From: Facklamia miroungae
GTDB lineage: Bacteria; Bacillota; Bacilli; Lactobacillales; Aerococcaceae
NCBI RefSeq assembly: GCF_012396555.1
Contig: NZ_JAAXPS010000003.1
Location: 186,001 to 250,000 of the forward strand
Direction of reading: 5' to 3'
DNA: 64,000 nucleotides
Shown here: piece by piece, positions 27,312-39,588 of the stretch
How positions within the stretch are numbered: position 1 is the stretch's first letter
How the letters are laid out: every line of letters begins with the position of its first letter
The notes under the pieces: generated by a model
Database searches by the model: none
Told to the model about the DNA's origin: nothing
The model's input: only the letters and a program-made list of their open reading frames with translations
Translations under genes and position numbers: made by a program

Positions 27312-28232
27312 CTATTGTACTTGGTCTGCTTCATACAAGAAGAAACCTGTACCGAGTTCGCGGTTTTTAGTGTGATAATGTTTGACAGCGACACTATGTA
27401 ACTCTATGCCTTCTGATGTGACTTGGTTTTTTTCAATCAATTCTTTGACACGGAGGAATTGACTGGCTATTTGATTAAAATCTTCTTCAGGAGTAAATAA
27501 GCCATCTAAATACCAATGAGTCTGTTCTTCTTTAGCTAAAGCGGGTAAATATTCAAGCAAGTTGAGGTCCTTATTTGCAAAGATATGCGTCCCGTGTTGA
27601 TCTGTGTAAATCGAATAATGGCTATCTTTTTTATTGGGTTCGGAAAGAAAGAGTTCTCGATCGGTCAATTCTTGGGTATCTTTTTGAATGTAGTTAAAAT
27701 AATTGTTCAATAAGCGACGTCGACTTTGGTGAATGCAAGTAGCTCCATAGACTTGATAGACAAGTGGAATTTGGCTTTCTTTTAACATATCCTTTAATTC
27801 AACAAAAGGGACTTCACTCGCAACAAAAGCTCTTTGAGCCCCGAATTTGGCCCAGAAATTGACTTGTCCTGCAGAGGTCATGACAACAGAAGCATTGTAT
27901 AAATAAGGCAGGTAGTATTCTTTTTCTTTGAGTATTTGAATCAAGCCCGTATCACCTACCATGATTTGGTCGGCACCAATTGCTTTAATTTTTTTCAAAA
28001 AAGGTCGAGCTTGTTCAATTTGCTCATTATGCAAGATAGCATTCATAGCAATAATGACTTCTTTTTTATTAAGATGCGCATAATCAATAACTTCCTTCAT
28101 TTCCTCGATAGAGAAATATCCAGGCAAGCGCAAGCCGAATACTTCTTCACCTATCACTATTTCATCAATTCCAATATCGATTAGTTTTTTTGCTTGTCCT
28201 ATCGATTCAGCTGTTGCAATCAACTTGATCAT
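27312..28232 (-). CDS. U32 family protein, TrhP1/YrrN-type
   Basis: 306 residues, shorter paralogue of the downstream gene. It keeps the repeated TIM-barrel-like pattern (IDIGIDEIVIGEEVFGLRLPG, IKAIGADQIMVGDTGLIQIL) but the signature region reads YGATCIHQSRRRLLNNYF, with only one of the four clustered cysteines. This loss is also a feature of the YrrN-type partner. It is the first gene of a two-gene minus-strand operon divergent from the V-ATPase operon. A weak -10 TATAAT lies on the minus strand at 28273-28278. Confidence 0.8.
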   Translation of the reverse strand: MIKLIATAESIGQAKKLIDIGIDEIVIGEEVFGLRLPGYFSIEEMKEVIDYAHLNKKEVIIAMNAILHNEQIEQARPFLKKIKAIGADQIMVGDTGLIQILKEKEYYLPYLYNASVVMTSAGQVNFWAKFGAQRAFVASEVPFVELKDMLKESQIPLVYQVYGATCIHQSRRRLLNNYFNYIQKDTQELTDRELFLSEPNKKDSHYSIYTDQHGTHIFANKDLNLLEYLPALAKEEQTHWYLDGLFTPEEDFNQIASQFLRVKELIEKNQVTSEGIELHSVAVKHYHTKNRELGTGFFLYEADQVQ

Positions 28233-28366
28233 TAGAACGCCTTCTTTCTAAAGTTAGTTTATTCACCTATCAATTATATACGAGAGTTCTAAGATAATAA
28301 ACCTCAATTTATTTTAAACGAATCTCTTCACAATCCAAATTAAATTGGAACCGAATCCATAAATCG

Positions 28367-28375
28367 TGTTATAAT
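28367..28375 (+). promoter_or_regulatory. Extended -10 promoter of the ntp operon
   Basis: TGTTATAAT (TGn plus a perfect TATAAT at 28370-28375) lies 62 nt before the first ntp gene. A candidate -35 TTGGAA has a 19-bp spacer, longer than usual. Confidence 0.6.
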
Positions 28376-28436
28376 ATTAGTGTCGCTGATAATATATTTC
28401 CTATTTAAAAATAGGTAAATGAAGGGTGGTGAATGA

Positions 28437-28747
28437 ATGGCAAATTTAGTCGAGACTGTCAACCAATTGGAAGCATTAAGTGCTACTAAAGTGGCTGAAT
28501 TTGAAAAAAAATTGCAAGAAATGCAAAATAATTTTGAAGATCAGAAGCTCACATACAAAAATCAGGTTGAAACAGATCTCACTCAATTTAAACAGACTAT
28601 GAGGGAAGAATATGATAAAAAATTTCTTGAGGTTGAATCAGACCTAAGAAATAAAAGTCAATTATCGATTGGTCAAATTGAAGATGAGATTGCTAACCGC
28701 CGTGAGGATCTTACGCAAAAAATTGCTGAAAAGGTGGTGAAAGAAAT

Positions 28748-28757
<10 letters not shown>
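28437..28757 (+). CDS. ntpF: V-type ATPase peripheral-stalk subunit (NtpF/G-H type)
   Basis: 106 residues, almost wholly charged and helical (KKLQEMQNNFEDQKLTYKNQ, then further Glu/Lys-rich heptads), as expected of the coiled-coil stalk partner of subunit E. Sequence identity is weak in this family, so the name rests on its place as first gene of an operon with E. hirae order (F-I-K-E-C-G-A-B-D). GGGTGGTGA lies upstream. It overlaps ntpI by 10 nt. Confidence 0.8.
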
Positions 28758-31155
<2,398 letters not shown>

Positions 31156-31167
31156 GAGGATAAACTT

Positions 31168-31746
31168 GTGGGAGACATTGAAACTTTACAAAATAAAATC
31201 TTAGGGAAAGTTCAAGCCACAGGTGAAGCAAAAGTTCAAGAACTTCAAAAAGAGCTATCTCAAGCTTTAGAAGATTACAAAAATCGACTAAATAAACAAT
31301 TTGAGCACGATAAAGAAAACTTCATTCGCAAACAAGAGCAGCAATTCGAAATCCGTAAGCAGTCTTTAGCAAATGAATTAAGAAATTCAGAGCTTACGCA
31401 TAAGCAAAAATTATTAGAAGAAATTATTCAAGACGTTCCTAATCAATTAAATCATTCGATTGCGTCTGATTTGAATCAAATGATTCAGTCTGCGATTCAA
31501 AAATTGGATACCCATCAAGCTTTTGAATTAAAAATAGGTGAAAAGTCTCGTCAATTTATATCTGATGATCAAGCGAATGAACTTCATGCTACTTTTGATA
31601 ACATGCACTGGGGCGAAAATATTGCCAAAAAATCTGGCTTTATCCTAACCCAGGCAGGAATGAACATGAATTATCTTTTTGAAGATGTGATCAATGAACT
31701 GAAGCCTCAACTGCTTATTGAACTCGAAAAACAACTGAAAGCATAG
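31168..31746 (+). CDS. ntpE: V-type ATPase subunit E
   Basis: 192 residues with a GTG start after AGGAGG. The N-terminal half is a long charged helix (about residues 5-100) that pairs with the NtpF-type stalk subunit; the C-terminal half is a small globular domain that binds the head. Identification rests on composition and position between ntpK and ntpC. Confidence 0.88.
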   Translation: MGDIETLQNKILGKVQATGEAKVQELQKELSQALEDYKNRLNKQFEHDKENFIRKQEQQFEIRKQSLANELRNSELTHKQKLLEEIIQDVPNQLNHSIASDLNQMIQSAIQKLDTHQAFELKIGEKSRQFISDDQANELHATFDNMHWGENIAKKSGFILTQAGMNMNYLFEDVINELKPQLLIELEKQLKA

Positions 31747-31757
31747 GGGGGCTTATT

Positions 31758-32768
31758 ATGAAAGAATTAGAGTATGCTGGTTTAAATACGACCCTGCGCC
31801 TCTATGAAGCTCAACTTCTCAGCCAATCAGACTATGAAACTTTATTACAAATGGATAGTGCGGATGAGGTTTTAGATTATTTGGGTAAGACAGCCTACTC
31901 AATACCTGAAGAGGTTCGTTTGAATAGAAATTTTGAGCCAATCATTCAACAGCGCTTAGTCCATGTTTATGAAGAGTTACTTGAAGCATCACCTGATAGG
32001 CGTATTATCGAAATATTCTCATTAAGATATACTTATCATAATTTGAAGCTTTTGATTAAAGAAAAGTACCTCGATGAAGATTTATCTCATTTATATATCC
32101 CAATTGGCAGTTTTTCCAAAGAAGAACTCGCCCAAGTGGTGTCTACTAAAGGACAAAATGAAGACCTTCATCCTGTTTTACAAGAGGCTGTTTATGACGC
32201 GATGACGGCGGTTGAAGACACAGGTGATACACATTCGATTGATGTCATTTTAGATACAGCCTATTTAAGACATATCAGATCTCATGCCGATGCATTGCAG
32301 CATGAAGAATTAAATCGTTTTGTAAAAATGAAGATTGATTTTCAAAACTTATTAACCTTTGTTCGTGCTTTTAAGCAAGGTCAAAGCACGTCATTTATAT
32401 ATACTTCACTCTCCAGTCAAGGAGCGGTGAGTCGTGATGATATTATTGAAAATTGGCGCGAAAAAGACTTAAATGGCTTAGTTGAGACGTATCAAACTGC
32501 AGAGTATATGATTAATCTCGATCCAGTATGGGATCAGTTACATGATGAAAAGGTTAACCCCGCTGAATTAAATACCTTGATTCAAAATGAATTCAGCCGT
32601 ATTTTAAGGTCATTCTCATTTGATGCTTTTGGGCCAATGCCAGTGCTTACATATCTTTATTTCCTAGAAAAAGAAGGCGATAATGTGCGCCTCATTTTAA
32701 CCGGAAAAGAGAATCACTTAGACAATCAACTAATTAAAGAAAGGATGCGACCAATTCATGGCATATAA
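31758..32768 (+). CDS. ntpC: V-type ATPase subunit C
   Basis: 336 residues of the C/d subunit family, which links the central stalk to the membrane ring. It is mainly helical, with the repeated features YAGLNTTLRLYEAQLLS, DYLGKTAYS and FVKMKIDFQNLLTFVRAF. GGGGGG lies 7 nt before the ATG. The 3' end overlaps ntpG by 11 nt. Confidence 0.93.
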   Translation: MKELEYAGLNTTLRLYEAQLLSQSDYETLLQMDSADEVLDYLGKTAYSIPEEVRLNRNFEPIIQQRLVHVYEELLEASPDRRIIEIFSLRYTYHNLKLLIKEKYLDEDLSHLYIPIGSFSKEELAQVVSTKGQNEDLHPVLQEAVYDAMTAVEDTGDTHSIDVILDTAYLRHIRSHADALQHEELNRFVKMKIDFQNLLTFVRAFKQGQSTSFIYTSLSSQGAVSRDDIIENWREKDLNGLVETYQTAEYMINLDPVWDQLHDEKVNPAELNTLIQNEFSRILRSFSFDAFGPMPVLTYLYFLEKEGDNVRLILTGKENHLDNQLIKERMRPIHGI

Positions 32769-33069
32769 AATAGCAGTTATCGGTAACCGTGATGTCGTAT
32801 TGGCCTTTAAACTATTAGGTTTTGAAGTCTATCCTGCAAGTAGTGGCGAGGAAGCTAGAAAAATCCTACATCATTTAGCGGAAGAAAAAGTAGGGGTTGT
32901 ATTATTAACGGAAAATCTAGCACAAGAAATTCCCGATACGATTAGTCACTTTGACACATTACCAACACCGGCAGTCATTTTGATTCCAACCCATCAAGGA
33001 TCCTTGGGAATCGGCATGGCTAAAGTCAATGATAATGTCGAAAAAGCGATCGGACAGAATATATTATAA
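32758..33069 (+). CDS. ntpG: V-type ATPase subunit F (NtpG)
   Basis: 103 residues. The Rossmann-like subunit F pattern is clear: [25 protein letters not shown], then [16 protein letters not shown] and [17 protein letters not shown]. It sits on the central rotor shaft with subunit D. AAAGGAT lies upstream inside ntpC. Confidence 0.94.
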   Translation: MAYKIAVIGNRDVVLAFKLLGFEVYPASSGEEARKILHHLAEEKVGVVLLTENLAQEIPDTISHFDTLPTPAVILIPTHQGSLGIGMAKVNDNVEKAIGQNIL

Positions 33070-33082
33070 AAGGAGGAAAAAA

Positions 33083-34864
33083 ATGACAACTGGAATTATT
33101 CAAGAAATTTCAGGACCTTTAGTTAAGGCTAAAGGGATGAAAGACTCCTCAATTCGTGAAATTGTTTTAGTTGGAGAAATGCAATTGACTGGTGAGATTA
33201 TCGAAATGCACCAGGACGTTGCATCGATTCAAGTTTATGAAGAAACATCTGGTCTCAAACCGGGCGAGAGAGTGACCCCAACAGGAAACCCACTCTCAGT
33301 AGAATTAGGACCGGGTCTATTAACGAAGATGTTTGATGGAATTCAAAGACCATTAGAAGATTTCATGAAAAAAACAGAGAGTAATTTTTTAGTAAGAGGA
33401 AGTAATATTGACATCTTAGACCGTGACAAGGTGTGGCACTTTGAAGCACGTAAATCAATTGGGGACCACGTAGTAGCTGGTGATATTATTGGAGTCGTTC
33501 AAGAAACCAAAATTATCGAGCACCGCATTATGGTACCCGTCGGCATTGAAGGTACGATTAAGGCGATTGAATCGGGTTCTTTTAAAATTGAAGATACAGT
33601 CTGTGTAATTGAAACAGACAAGGGCGAACAAGAATTAAATATGATTCAAAAATGGCCGGTTCGTTTAGGACGTCCTTATAAAGCAAAGTCTACACCTAAA
33701 GCACCACTTAAAACGGGTCAACGAGTAATTGATACCTTTTTCCCAATCACTAAGGGTGGGGTTGCTGCCGTACCAGGTCCATTCGGTGCTGGTAAGACAG
33801 TTGTTCAGCACCAAATTGCTAAGTATGCAGATGTTGATGTGGTTGTTTACGTTGGATGTGGAGAACGTGGAAATGAGATGACGGATGTTATTAATGAGTT
33901 TCCAGAATTGATTGACCCGAAAACAGGGGAATCAATCATGCAACGTACGATATTAATTGCTAACACATCTAATATGCCGGTGGCAGCGCGTGAAGCTTCT
34001 ATCTATACGGGTATCACAATCGCAGAATACTTCCGTGATATGGGATATTCTGTAGCCATCATGGCGGATTCTACCTCACGTTGGGCGGAAGCATTGCGTG
34101 AGATGTCTGGGCGTATGGAGGAAATGCCTGGAGACGAAGGATATCCGGCTTATCTTGGTTCGCGTATCGCGGAGTATTATGAACGTGCGGGATTGGTTCA
34201 AGTGCTTGGATCCGATGATCGTATTGGGTCTGTGTCTGCCATTGGAGCCGTTTCTCCTCCGGGTGGCGATACTTCAGAGCCGGTAACTCAAAATACCTTA
34301 CGAATTGTAAAGGTGTTCTGGAGTTTAGATTCTAAGTTATCTCAACAGCGACATTTCCCAGCTATTAACTGGTTAGATTCTTACTCGCAATATTCAACCG
34401 ATGTTCAAGCCTATAATGATGAACATATTGATCCAAGTTGGGGCGACAAAGTCCGTCATTGTTTAGCATTATTACAAGAAGAATCAAGTTTACAAGAGAT
34501 TGTAAGGTTAGTCGGTCTAGACTCTCTTTCTGAGAAAGATAAATTAACGCTTGCTATTGCTGGTATGATTCGTGAAGACTTCCTACAACAAAACGCCTTT
34601 GATGATGTGGATACGACTACTTCAGAAGAAAAACAATTGAAATTATTGAATTTAATTATCAATTTTGAAACGGAAGCTAGAGAAGCTATGAAATTAGGAG
34701 CTTACTATAAAGAAATCATGGAAGGTACTCAAGAAGTGCGTGAACAGATCGCTCGGGCTAAATTTATTCCAGAGGAAGAGCTTGGCCGTTTAGATGAGAT
34801 CGATAATCAAATTGTGGCATGTATGAAACAAGTACTTGAACAAGGAGGTGGAGCGAATGCTTAA
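33083..34864 (+). CDS. ntpA: V-type ATPase catalytic subunit A
   Basis: 593 residues from the ATG at 33083, behind AAAAGGAGG; a frame extension to 33029 is lysine/arginine rubbish that overlaps ntpG. Walker A is GPFGAGKT (232-239), followed by the GCGERGNEM segment and the [27 protein letters not shown] signature of A subunits. The non-homologous insertion of about 90 residues before the P-loop that distinguishes A from B subunits is present. It hydrolyses ATP in the A3B3 head. Confidence 0.97.
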   Translation: MTTGIIQEISGPLVKAKGMKDSSIREIVLVGEMQLTGEIIEMHQDVASIQVYEETSGLKPGERVTPTGNPLSVELGPGLLTKMFDGIQRPLEDFMKKTESNFLVRGSNIDILDRDKVWHFEARKSIGDHVVAGDIIGVVQETKIIEHRIMVPVGIEGTIKAIESGSFKIEDTVCVIETDKGEQELNMIQKWPVRLGRPYKAKSTPKAPLKTGQRVIDTFFPITKGGVAAVPGPFGAGKTVVQHQIAKYADVDVVVYVGCGERGNEMTDVINEFPELIDPKTGESIMQRTILIANTSNMPVAAREASIYTGITIAEYFRDMGYSVAIMADSTSRWAEALREMSGRMEEMPGDEGYPAYLGSRIAEYYERAGLVQVLGSDDRIGSVSAIGAVSPPGGDTSEPVTQNTLRIVKVFWSLDSKLSQQRHFPAINWLDSYSQYSTDVQAYNDEHIDPSWGDKVRHCLALLQEESSLQEIVRLVGLDSLSEKDKLTLAIAGMIREDFLQQNAFDDVDTTTSEEKQLKLLNLIINFETEAREAMKLGAYYKEIMEGTQEVREQIARAKFIPEEELGRLDEIDNQIVACMKQVLEQGGGANA

Positions 34865-36233
34865 GGAATATACGAATATATCTGACCTTTACGGTCCTTT
34901 GATGATTGTTGATGGCGTAGAAGATATAGCCTATGATGAATTAGTAGAAATCGAGCTCCACAATGGTGAAATTCGAATGGGACAAGTTCTCGAAGCCAAA
35001 GAAGGTAAAGCTGTTGTTCAAATCTATGGTGGAACAGCTTCGATGAGATTGTCCAACATTAAAGCGCGTTTTAAAGGAAAACCTCTAGAATTCGCTTTAT
35101 CTGAAGATATCGTTGGGCGAATTTTCGATGGTATGGGAAATGTGATGGATGGCGGACCACAAATTATTCCTGAAAAATTTGCGGATATTAATGGTCAAGC
35201 GATCAATCCAATGGCACGTGACTATCCGGATGAATTTATTCAAACAGGCATTTCGACCATTGACCACTTGAACACTTTGGTTAGAGGACAAAAATTACCG
35301 GTATTCTCAGGTTCAGGTTTGCCACATAAAGAATTGGCTGCCCAAATTGCACGTCAAGCAACTGTTTTGAACTCAGATGAGAATTTTGCGGTTGTCTTTG
35401 CAGCCATGGGAATCACTTATGATGAGGCGGAATACTTCATGGATTCTTTCCGAGAAACAGGAGCGATCGACCGTTCAGTGATGTTCGTCAACTTAGCGAA
35501 CGACCCGGCTATTGAACGTTTAGCAACACCAAAAATTGCTTTAACGGCGGCTGAATATTTAGCCTTTGAAAAAGATATGCACGTTTTAGTTATTATGACT
35601 GACATGACCAACTATTGTGAGGCTTTACGTGAAGTATCGGCTGCTCGTCGTGAGGTTCCAGGACGTCGTGGTTATCCAGGTTACTTATATACCAATTTAT
35701 CAACGCTTTATGAACGTGCGGGACGCTTGGTCGGAGCGAAGGGATCAGTGACACAAATTCCAATCTTAACCATGCCAGAAGATGATATTACGCACCCAAT
35801 TCCCGACTTAACAGGCTATATCACCGAAGGTCAAATTATCTTAGACCGTTCTTTAGATAATCAAGGAATCAAACCGCCGATCAATGTTCTGCCTTCCTTA
35901 TCTCGTTTGAAAGATAAAGGAACCGGGGAAGGAAAAACAAGAGAAGACCATGCACCAACTATGAACCAATTGTTTGCAGCTTATGCAAAGGGTAAAGAAG
36001 CTAAAGAATTGGCTATCGTTCTTGGAGAATCGGCCCTTTCTGATGTTGATAAGCAGTATGTGAAGTTCACAGATGAATTTGAAAAACGCTATGTAAATCA
36101 AGGCTTTGACAAGAACCGTGATATCTTTGAATCATTGGATATTGCTTGGGACTTATTGAAGATTTTACCTAAGAGCGAGTTGAAACGGATCAAGGACCCA
36201 ATGATCGAGCAATACTTACCGAAAGGAGAGTAA
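34857..36233 (+). CDS. ntpB: V-type ATPase regulatory subunit B
   Basis: 458 residues from the ATG at 34857, behind AAGGAGGTGG; an in-frame start at 34836 lies within the ribosome site region and is rejected. It lacks a true P-loop: the corresponding segment is [19 protein letters not shown]. The family signature [31 protein letters not shown] is intact. It overlaps ntpA by 8 nt. Confidence 0.97.
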   Translation: MLKEYTNISDLYGPLMIVDGVEDIAYDELVEIELHNGEIRMGQVLEAKEGKAVVQIYGGTASMRLSNIKARFKGKPLEFALSEDIVGRIFDGMGNVMDGGPQIIPEKFADINGQAINPMARDYPDEFIQTGISTIDHLNTLVRGQKLPVFSGSGLPHKELAAQIARQATVLNSDENFAVVFAAMGITYDEAEYFMDSFRETGAIDRSVMFVNLANDPAIERLATPKIALTAAEYLAFEKDMHVLVIMTDMTNYCEALREVSAARREVPGRRGYPGYLYTNLSTLYERAGRLVGAKGSVTQIPILTMPEDDITHPIPDLTGYITEGQIILDRSLDNQGIKPPINVLPSLSRLKDKGTGEGKTREDHAPTMNQLFAAYAKGKEAKELAIVLGESALSDVDKQYVKFTDEFEKRYVNQGFDKNRDIFESLDIAWDLLKILPKSELKRIKDPMIEQYLPKGE

Positions 36234-36239
36234 TGCATT

Positions 36240-36866
36240 ATGGCAAACGTATTAGGGGTAAAGCCGACCCGGATGGAACTATCTGCTTTGAAAAGCACCC
36301 ATGCTTTGGCTAGTCGTGGGCATAAACTCCTAAAAGATAAGCAAGACGAGTTAATGCGTCACTTTATCGACTTGATTCGTAAAAACAACGAATTACGTGA
36401 ACAAGTTGAAGCGGAACTCTCAGAAGCTTTGCAATCTTTTGTGATCGCAAAGTCTTTAATGAGTGATAACTTTATTGAAGAGATAGCAGCCATTTCAGGT
36501 CAAAAGATTGATCTTTCAATTAATTTAAAAAACATCATGAGCGTCAATGTGCCTCAAATGGATTTTAATCTAGAAGATGATATTGATGATGAGCCTTTAC
36601 GTTATGGCTATTTAAACTCCAATGCGGAGTTGGATGAGGCTTTAGATGGCTTACGGAAGATTTTGCCTAAGTTACTGAAACTGGTTGAAATTGAAAAAAC
36701 GTGTCAATTGTTAGCAGATGAAATTGAAAAAACAAGAAGACGTGTTAACGCTCTTGAATATCGAATGATTCCAGATACCCAAGAGACTATTAACTATATT
36801 TCAATGAAACTAGAAGAAAACGAACGGGCAAGTATTACCCGCATGATGAAAGTTAAAGATCTATAA
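36240..36866 (+). CDS. ntpD: V-type ATPase subunit D (central rotor shaft)
   Basis: 208 residues. The two long helices of the rotor are visible: [31 protein letters not shown] at the start and the C-terminal [29 protein letters not shown]. It is the last gene of the operon, followed by a terminator. The ntpH and ntpJ genes that follow in E. hirae are absent here. Confidence 0.95.
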   Translation: MANVLGVKPTRMELSALKSTHALASRGHKLLKDKQDELMRHFIDLIRKNNELREQVEAELSEALQSFVIAKSLMSDNFIEEIAAISGQKIDLSINLKNIMSVNVPQMDFNLEDDIDDEPLRYGYLNSNAELDEALDGLRKILPKLLKLVEIEKTCQLLADEIEKTRRRVNALEYRMIPDTQETINYISMKLEENERASITRMMKVKDL

Positions 36867-36874
36867 CAAAAAAC

Positions 36875-36905
36875 GCCAATCTCTTTATAGAGGTTGGCAT
36901 TTTTA
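36875..36905 (+). terminator. Terminator of the ntp operon
   Basis: GCCAATCTC (36875-36883) pairs with GAGGTTGGC (36890-36898), one G-U, loop of 6 nt, then ATTTTTAAT. It also lies past the end of the convergent yebC-family gene. Confidence 0.8.
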
Positions 36906-36927
36906 ATAGGTAATGCTAATGAATAAA

Positions 36928-37641
36928 TTACATGTTTACGTTATGATAAACTTTTTGGACGTCTTCATCATCATCCAAGGCATCAATTAATTTTTCGAAG
37001 GTTTCAAGGTCTTCTTCATTCAGTTCAACTTCAGTTTGAGGAATCATCTCAGTTTCAGCCACTGAAAATTCAGAGACACCGAAGTTTTCCAACGTTTCCT
37101 TAATAGTACCATAATCGCCAGGTTGACCATAAATTACTACAGAATCTTCTTCAGTATAAACATCTTTGACATCGATATCGGCTTCTAGTAAGGCCATTGT
37201 TATAGCTTCTTCTTCTTGACCTTCAACCACAAAGACCGCAACATGATCAAACATATAAGAAACAGAACCCGCAACACCCATATTTCCCCCATTTTTATTG
37301 AAGGCCATACGGACATTGGCGGCAGTACGATTGACATTATTAGTTAAAGCATCCACTATGATCATTGAACCATTAGGTCCAAAACCTTCATACCGTAATT
37401 CTTGGAAGGTTTCATCAGCAGAACCTTTCGCTTTATCGATCGCTTTGTTGATGACATGGGTAGGCACATTATATGTTTTTGCACGATCAATAACAAATTT
37501 TAATTTTTGGTTAGTTTCCGGATCTGGGTCTCCTGATTTAGCTGCTGCATAAATCTCAATACCAAATTTTGCATAAATTCTAGAAGTTTGTTGATCGGTT
37601 TTCGCTTTCTTTTCACGAATATTCATCCATTTACGACCCAT
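36928..37641 (-). CDS. YebC/TACO1 family protein (YeeN subtype)
   Basis: 237 residues from the ATG complementary to 37639-37641 ([20 protein letters not shown]). The upstream in-frame stretch to 37695 ([18 protein letters not shown]) is not family-like. Motifs: [15 protein letters not shown] and [20 protein letters not shown]. The Bacillus YeeN and related proteins resolve ribosome stalling on polyproline or act as transcription factors, depending on the subgroup. It is monocistronic. The ribosome site is weak (AAGTGAAGTG). Confidence 0.92.
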   Translation of the reverse strand: MGRKWMNIREKKAKTDQQTSRIYAKFGIEIYAAAKSGDPDPETNQKLKFVIDRAKTYNVPTHVINKAIDKAKGSADETFQELRYEGFGPNGSMIIVDALTNNVNRTAANVRMAFNKNGGNMGVAGSVSYMFDHVAVFVVEGQEEEAITMALLEADIDVKDVYTEEDSVVIYGQPGDYGTIKETLENFGVSEFSVAETEMIPQTEVELNEEDLETFEKLIDALDDDEDVQKVYHNVNM

Positions 37642-37765
37642 TTTTTTCACTTCACTTTCATTATAGTCTGTTTGTATTATAGCGAAAAATGTCACTTATT
37701 TATAGATTTTTTTTAGAATCAAGGTGCTTTCCTTATTTACTAATCAATCGTATGGAAATATAATA

Positions 37766-37792
37766 TAAAAAAGCGGCTTATGAGCCGCTTTT
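37766..37792 (-). terminator. Terminator after the ABC-F gene
   Basis: Read on the minus strand, AAAAGCGGCT, a 4-nt loop and AGCCGCTTTTTT form a perfect 10-bp hairpin with a T run. It ends about 11 nt past the ABC-F stop. Confidence 0.85.
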
Positions 37793-37803
37793 AGAAATGA
37801 AAC

Positions 37804-39435
37804 TTAATTTTTTGGATACATTTCATTGATGCGAGCTTGAATGGCTTTATCATTGACAAATTCTTCGAAAGTTGAATTGATTCGGTCAAAAGCGCCATTT
37901 GGAGTAATTTCAATCACACGATTGACAGTGGTGTTTAAGACTTCGTAGTCATGTGAAGCAATTAAGATAGCTGATTTAAATTTGACTAAACCATCATTTA
38001 AAGCTGTAATGGACTCAAGGTCTAAGTGATTGGTCGGTTGATCCATGACTAAAACATTAGCTTTGGATAGCATCATCTTCGATAAGAGGCAACGCACTTT
38101 TTCGCCACCGGATAGAACATTGACTGGTTTTAAGACATCGTCACCGGTGAAGAGCATTCTTCCTAAGAAAGAACGTAAAAAGGTATTATCACTTTCTTCC
38201 TTAGAAGCATATTGTCTCAGCCAATCGAGGATAGATAGTTCGACACCATCGAATTCATCACCTGAATTACGCGGTAGATAGGTTTGAGAGGTAGTCACGC
38301 CCCATTCATAGCTACCCTTATCTGCTTCAAGATTGCCCATGAGTATCTCAAAGAAGGCAGAAATGGCATTATCATTACGTGACACAAAAGCAACCTTATC
38401 ATCCCGATTTAGGGTAAAAGTGATGTTATCAAATAAGACTTCGCCGTCAGTCGACTTAGAAAGACCATTCACACTGAGTAAGTCATTTCCAATTTCTCGC
38501 TCTGGTGAAAAGCCCACGAAAGGATAACGACGACTGGATGGTTGTATATCATCTAAAGTAATTTTTTCTAATAATTTTTTCCTTGAAGTTGCTTGTTTTG
38601 ATTTTGAAGCGTTAGCAGAGAAACGAGCAATAAAGTTTTGTAACTCTTTAATTTGTTCTTCTTTTTTTGCGTTTTGATCAGCTTGCATTTTTGCAGCCAA
38701 TTGACTGGATTGTAACCAAAAATCATAGTTACCGACATAGATTTTAATTTTCCCAAAGTCAACATCGGCCATGTGGGTACAAACGGTATTTAGAAAGTGA
38801 CGATCGTGAGAAACAACAATCACAGTATTAGGGAAATCCATGATAAAGTTACTCAACCAATCGATGGCTTGAGCATCTAAACCGTTGGTCGGCTCGTCCA
38901 AAAGTAAGTTATCTGGTTTACCAAAAAGAGCTTGGGCAAGTAGAACTTTGATTTTATCTGCTTCAATTAATTCACTCATCTTGGCTGTGTGTTGTTCAGT
39001 TGGAATGCCTAAACCTTGTAACATATTCGAAGCTTCAGATTCTGCTTCCCAACCACCCATTTCCGCAAAAAGACCTTCTAATTCACCCGCTCGAACGCCA
39101 TCTTCATCAGAAAAATCAGGCTTCATATAAATCGCATCTTTTTCTTTTTTAACCTCATATAGCTCTTTGTGTCCCATCATTACGGTTTCAATTACTTCAT
39201 AGTCTTCGAATCCGTAATGGTTTTGGTTGAGGACGGCGAGTCTTTCATTGGGGTCCATCGATACATTCCCTGTGGTAGGTGTAATTTCACCGGATAAGAT
39301 TTTTAAAAAAGTTGATTTACCAGCACCATTAGCTCCTATCACGCCGTAGCAGTTGCCGGGGGTAAAGTTAATATTTACCTCATCAAATAATTTTCGATCT
39401 GGGAATTGTAAACTAACATTTGATACATTGATCAC
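37804..39435 (-). CDS. ABC-F family ATPase (YkpA/YbiT-like)
   Basis: 543 residues from the GTG at 39433-39435, which gives the family start INVSNVSLQF and lies 7 nt after GGAGG; ATG at 39441 is too close to it. There are two nucleotide-binding domains and no membrane segment, as in ABC-F proteins that act on the ribosome. The first domain has Walker A GANGAGKST (34-42) and Walker B LLLDEPTNGLD, but a loose signature ELIEADKIKV. The second has a degenerate Walker A (SRNDNAISAF, Ile where Lys is expected, codon 38362-38364), a proper LSGGEKVR and Walker B MDQPTNHLD with Gln in place of the catalytic Glu (codon 38038-38040). Function in resistance is not implied. Confidence 0.92.
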   Translation of the reverse strand: MINVSNVSLQFPDRKLFDEVNINFTPGNCYGVIGANGAGKSTFLKILSGEITPTTGNVSMDPNERLAVLNQNHYGFEDYEVIETVMMGHKELYEVKKEKDAIYMKPDFSDEDGVRAGELEGLFAEMGGWEAESEASNMLQGLGIPTEQHTAKMSELIEADKIKVLLAQALFGKPDNLLLDEPTNGLDAQAIDWLSNFIMDFPNTVIVVSHDRHFLNTVCTHMADVDFGKIKIYVGNYDFWLQSSQLAAKMQADQNAKKEEQIKELQNFIARFSANASKSKQATSRKKLLEKITLDDIQPSSRRYPFVGFSPEREIGNDLLSVNGLSKSTDGEVLFDNITFTLNRDDKVAFVSRNDNAISAFFEILMGNLEADKGSYEWGVTTSQTYLPRNSGDEFDGVELSILDWLRQYASKEESDNTFLRSFLGRMLFTGDDVLKPVNVLSGGEKVRCLLSKMMLSKANVLVMDQPTNHLDLESITALNDGLVKFKSAILIASHDYEVLNTTVNRVIEITPNGAFDRINSTFEEFVNDKAIQARINEMYPKN

Positions 39436-39549
39436 AAACATAACCTCCATCATAGATTCATAGACATACGCCTTCATTCTAGCATGTTCAGCCCTAAAAA
39501 GCATTAAGAATTATTGGATAAAACGACTAAGGACACTTAAATAGTTAAA

Positions 39550-39583
39550 TAAAAAAACCCTGTCAGTCTAATTGACAGAGTTT
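39550..39583 (-). terminator. Terminator after ppk1
   Basis: On the minus strand, ACTCTGTCA pairs with TGACAGGGT around a 7-nt loop and is followed by seven T. It ends the ndt-ppx-ppk1 transcript. Confidence 0.85.
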
Positions 39584-39588
39584 AAAAA

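Noticed and set aside
33029..33082. N-terminal extension of NtpA and, likewise, of NtpB, TruA, YebC and ABC-F proteins
   Set aside because: These extensions lack family residues and overlap neighbouring genes or ribosome sites; internal starts with strong Shine-Dalgarno sites match the families.
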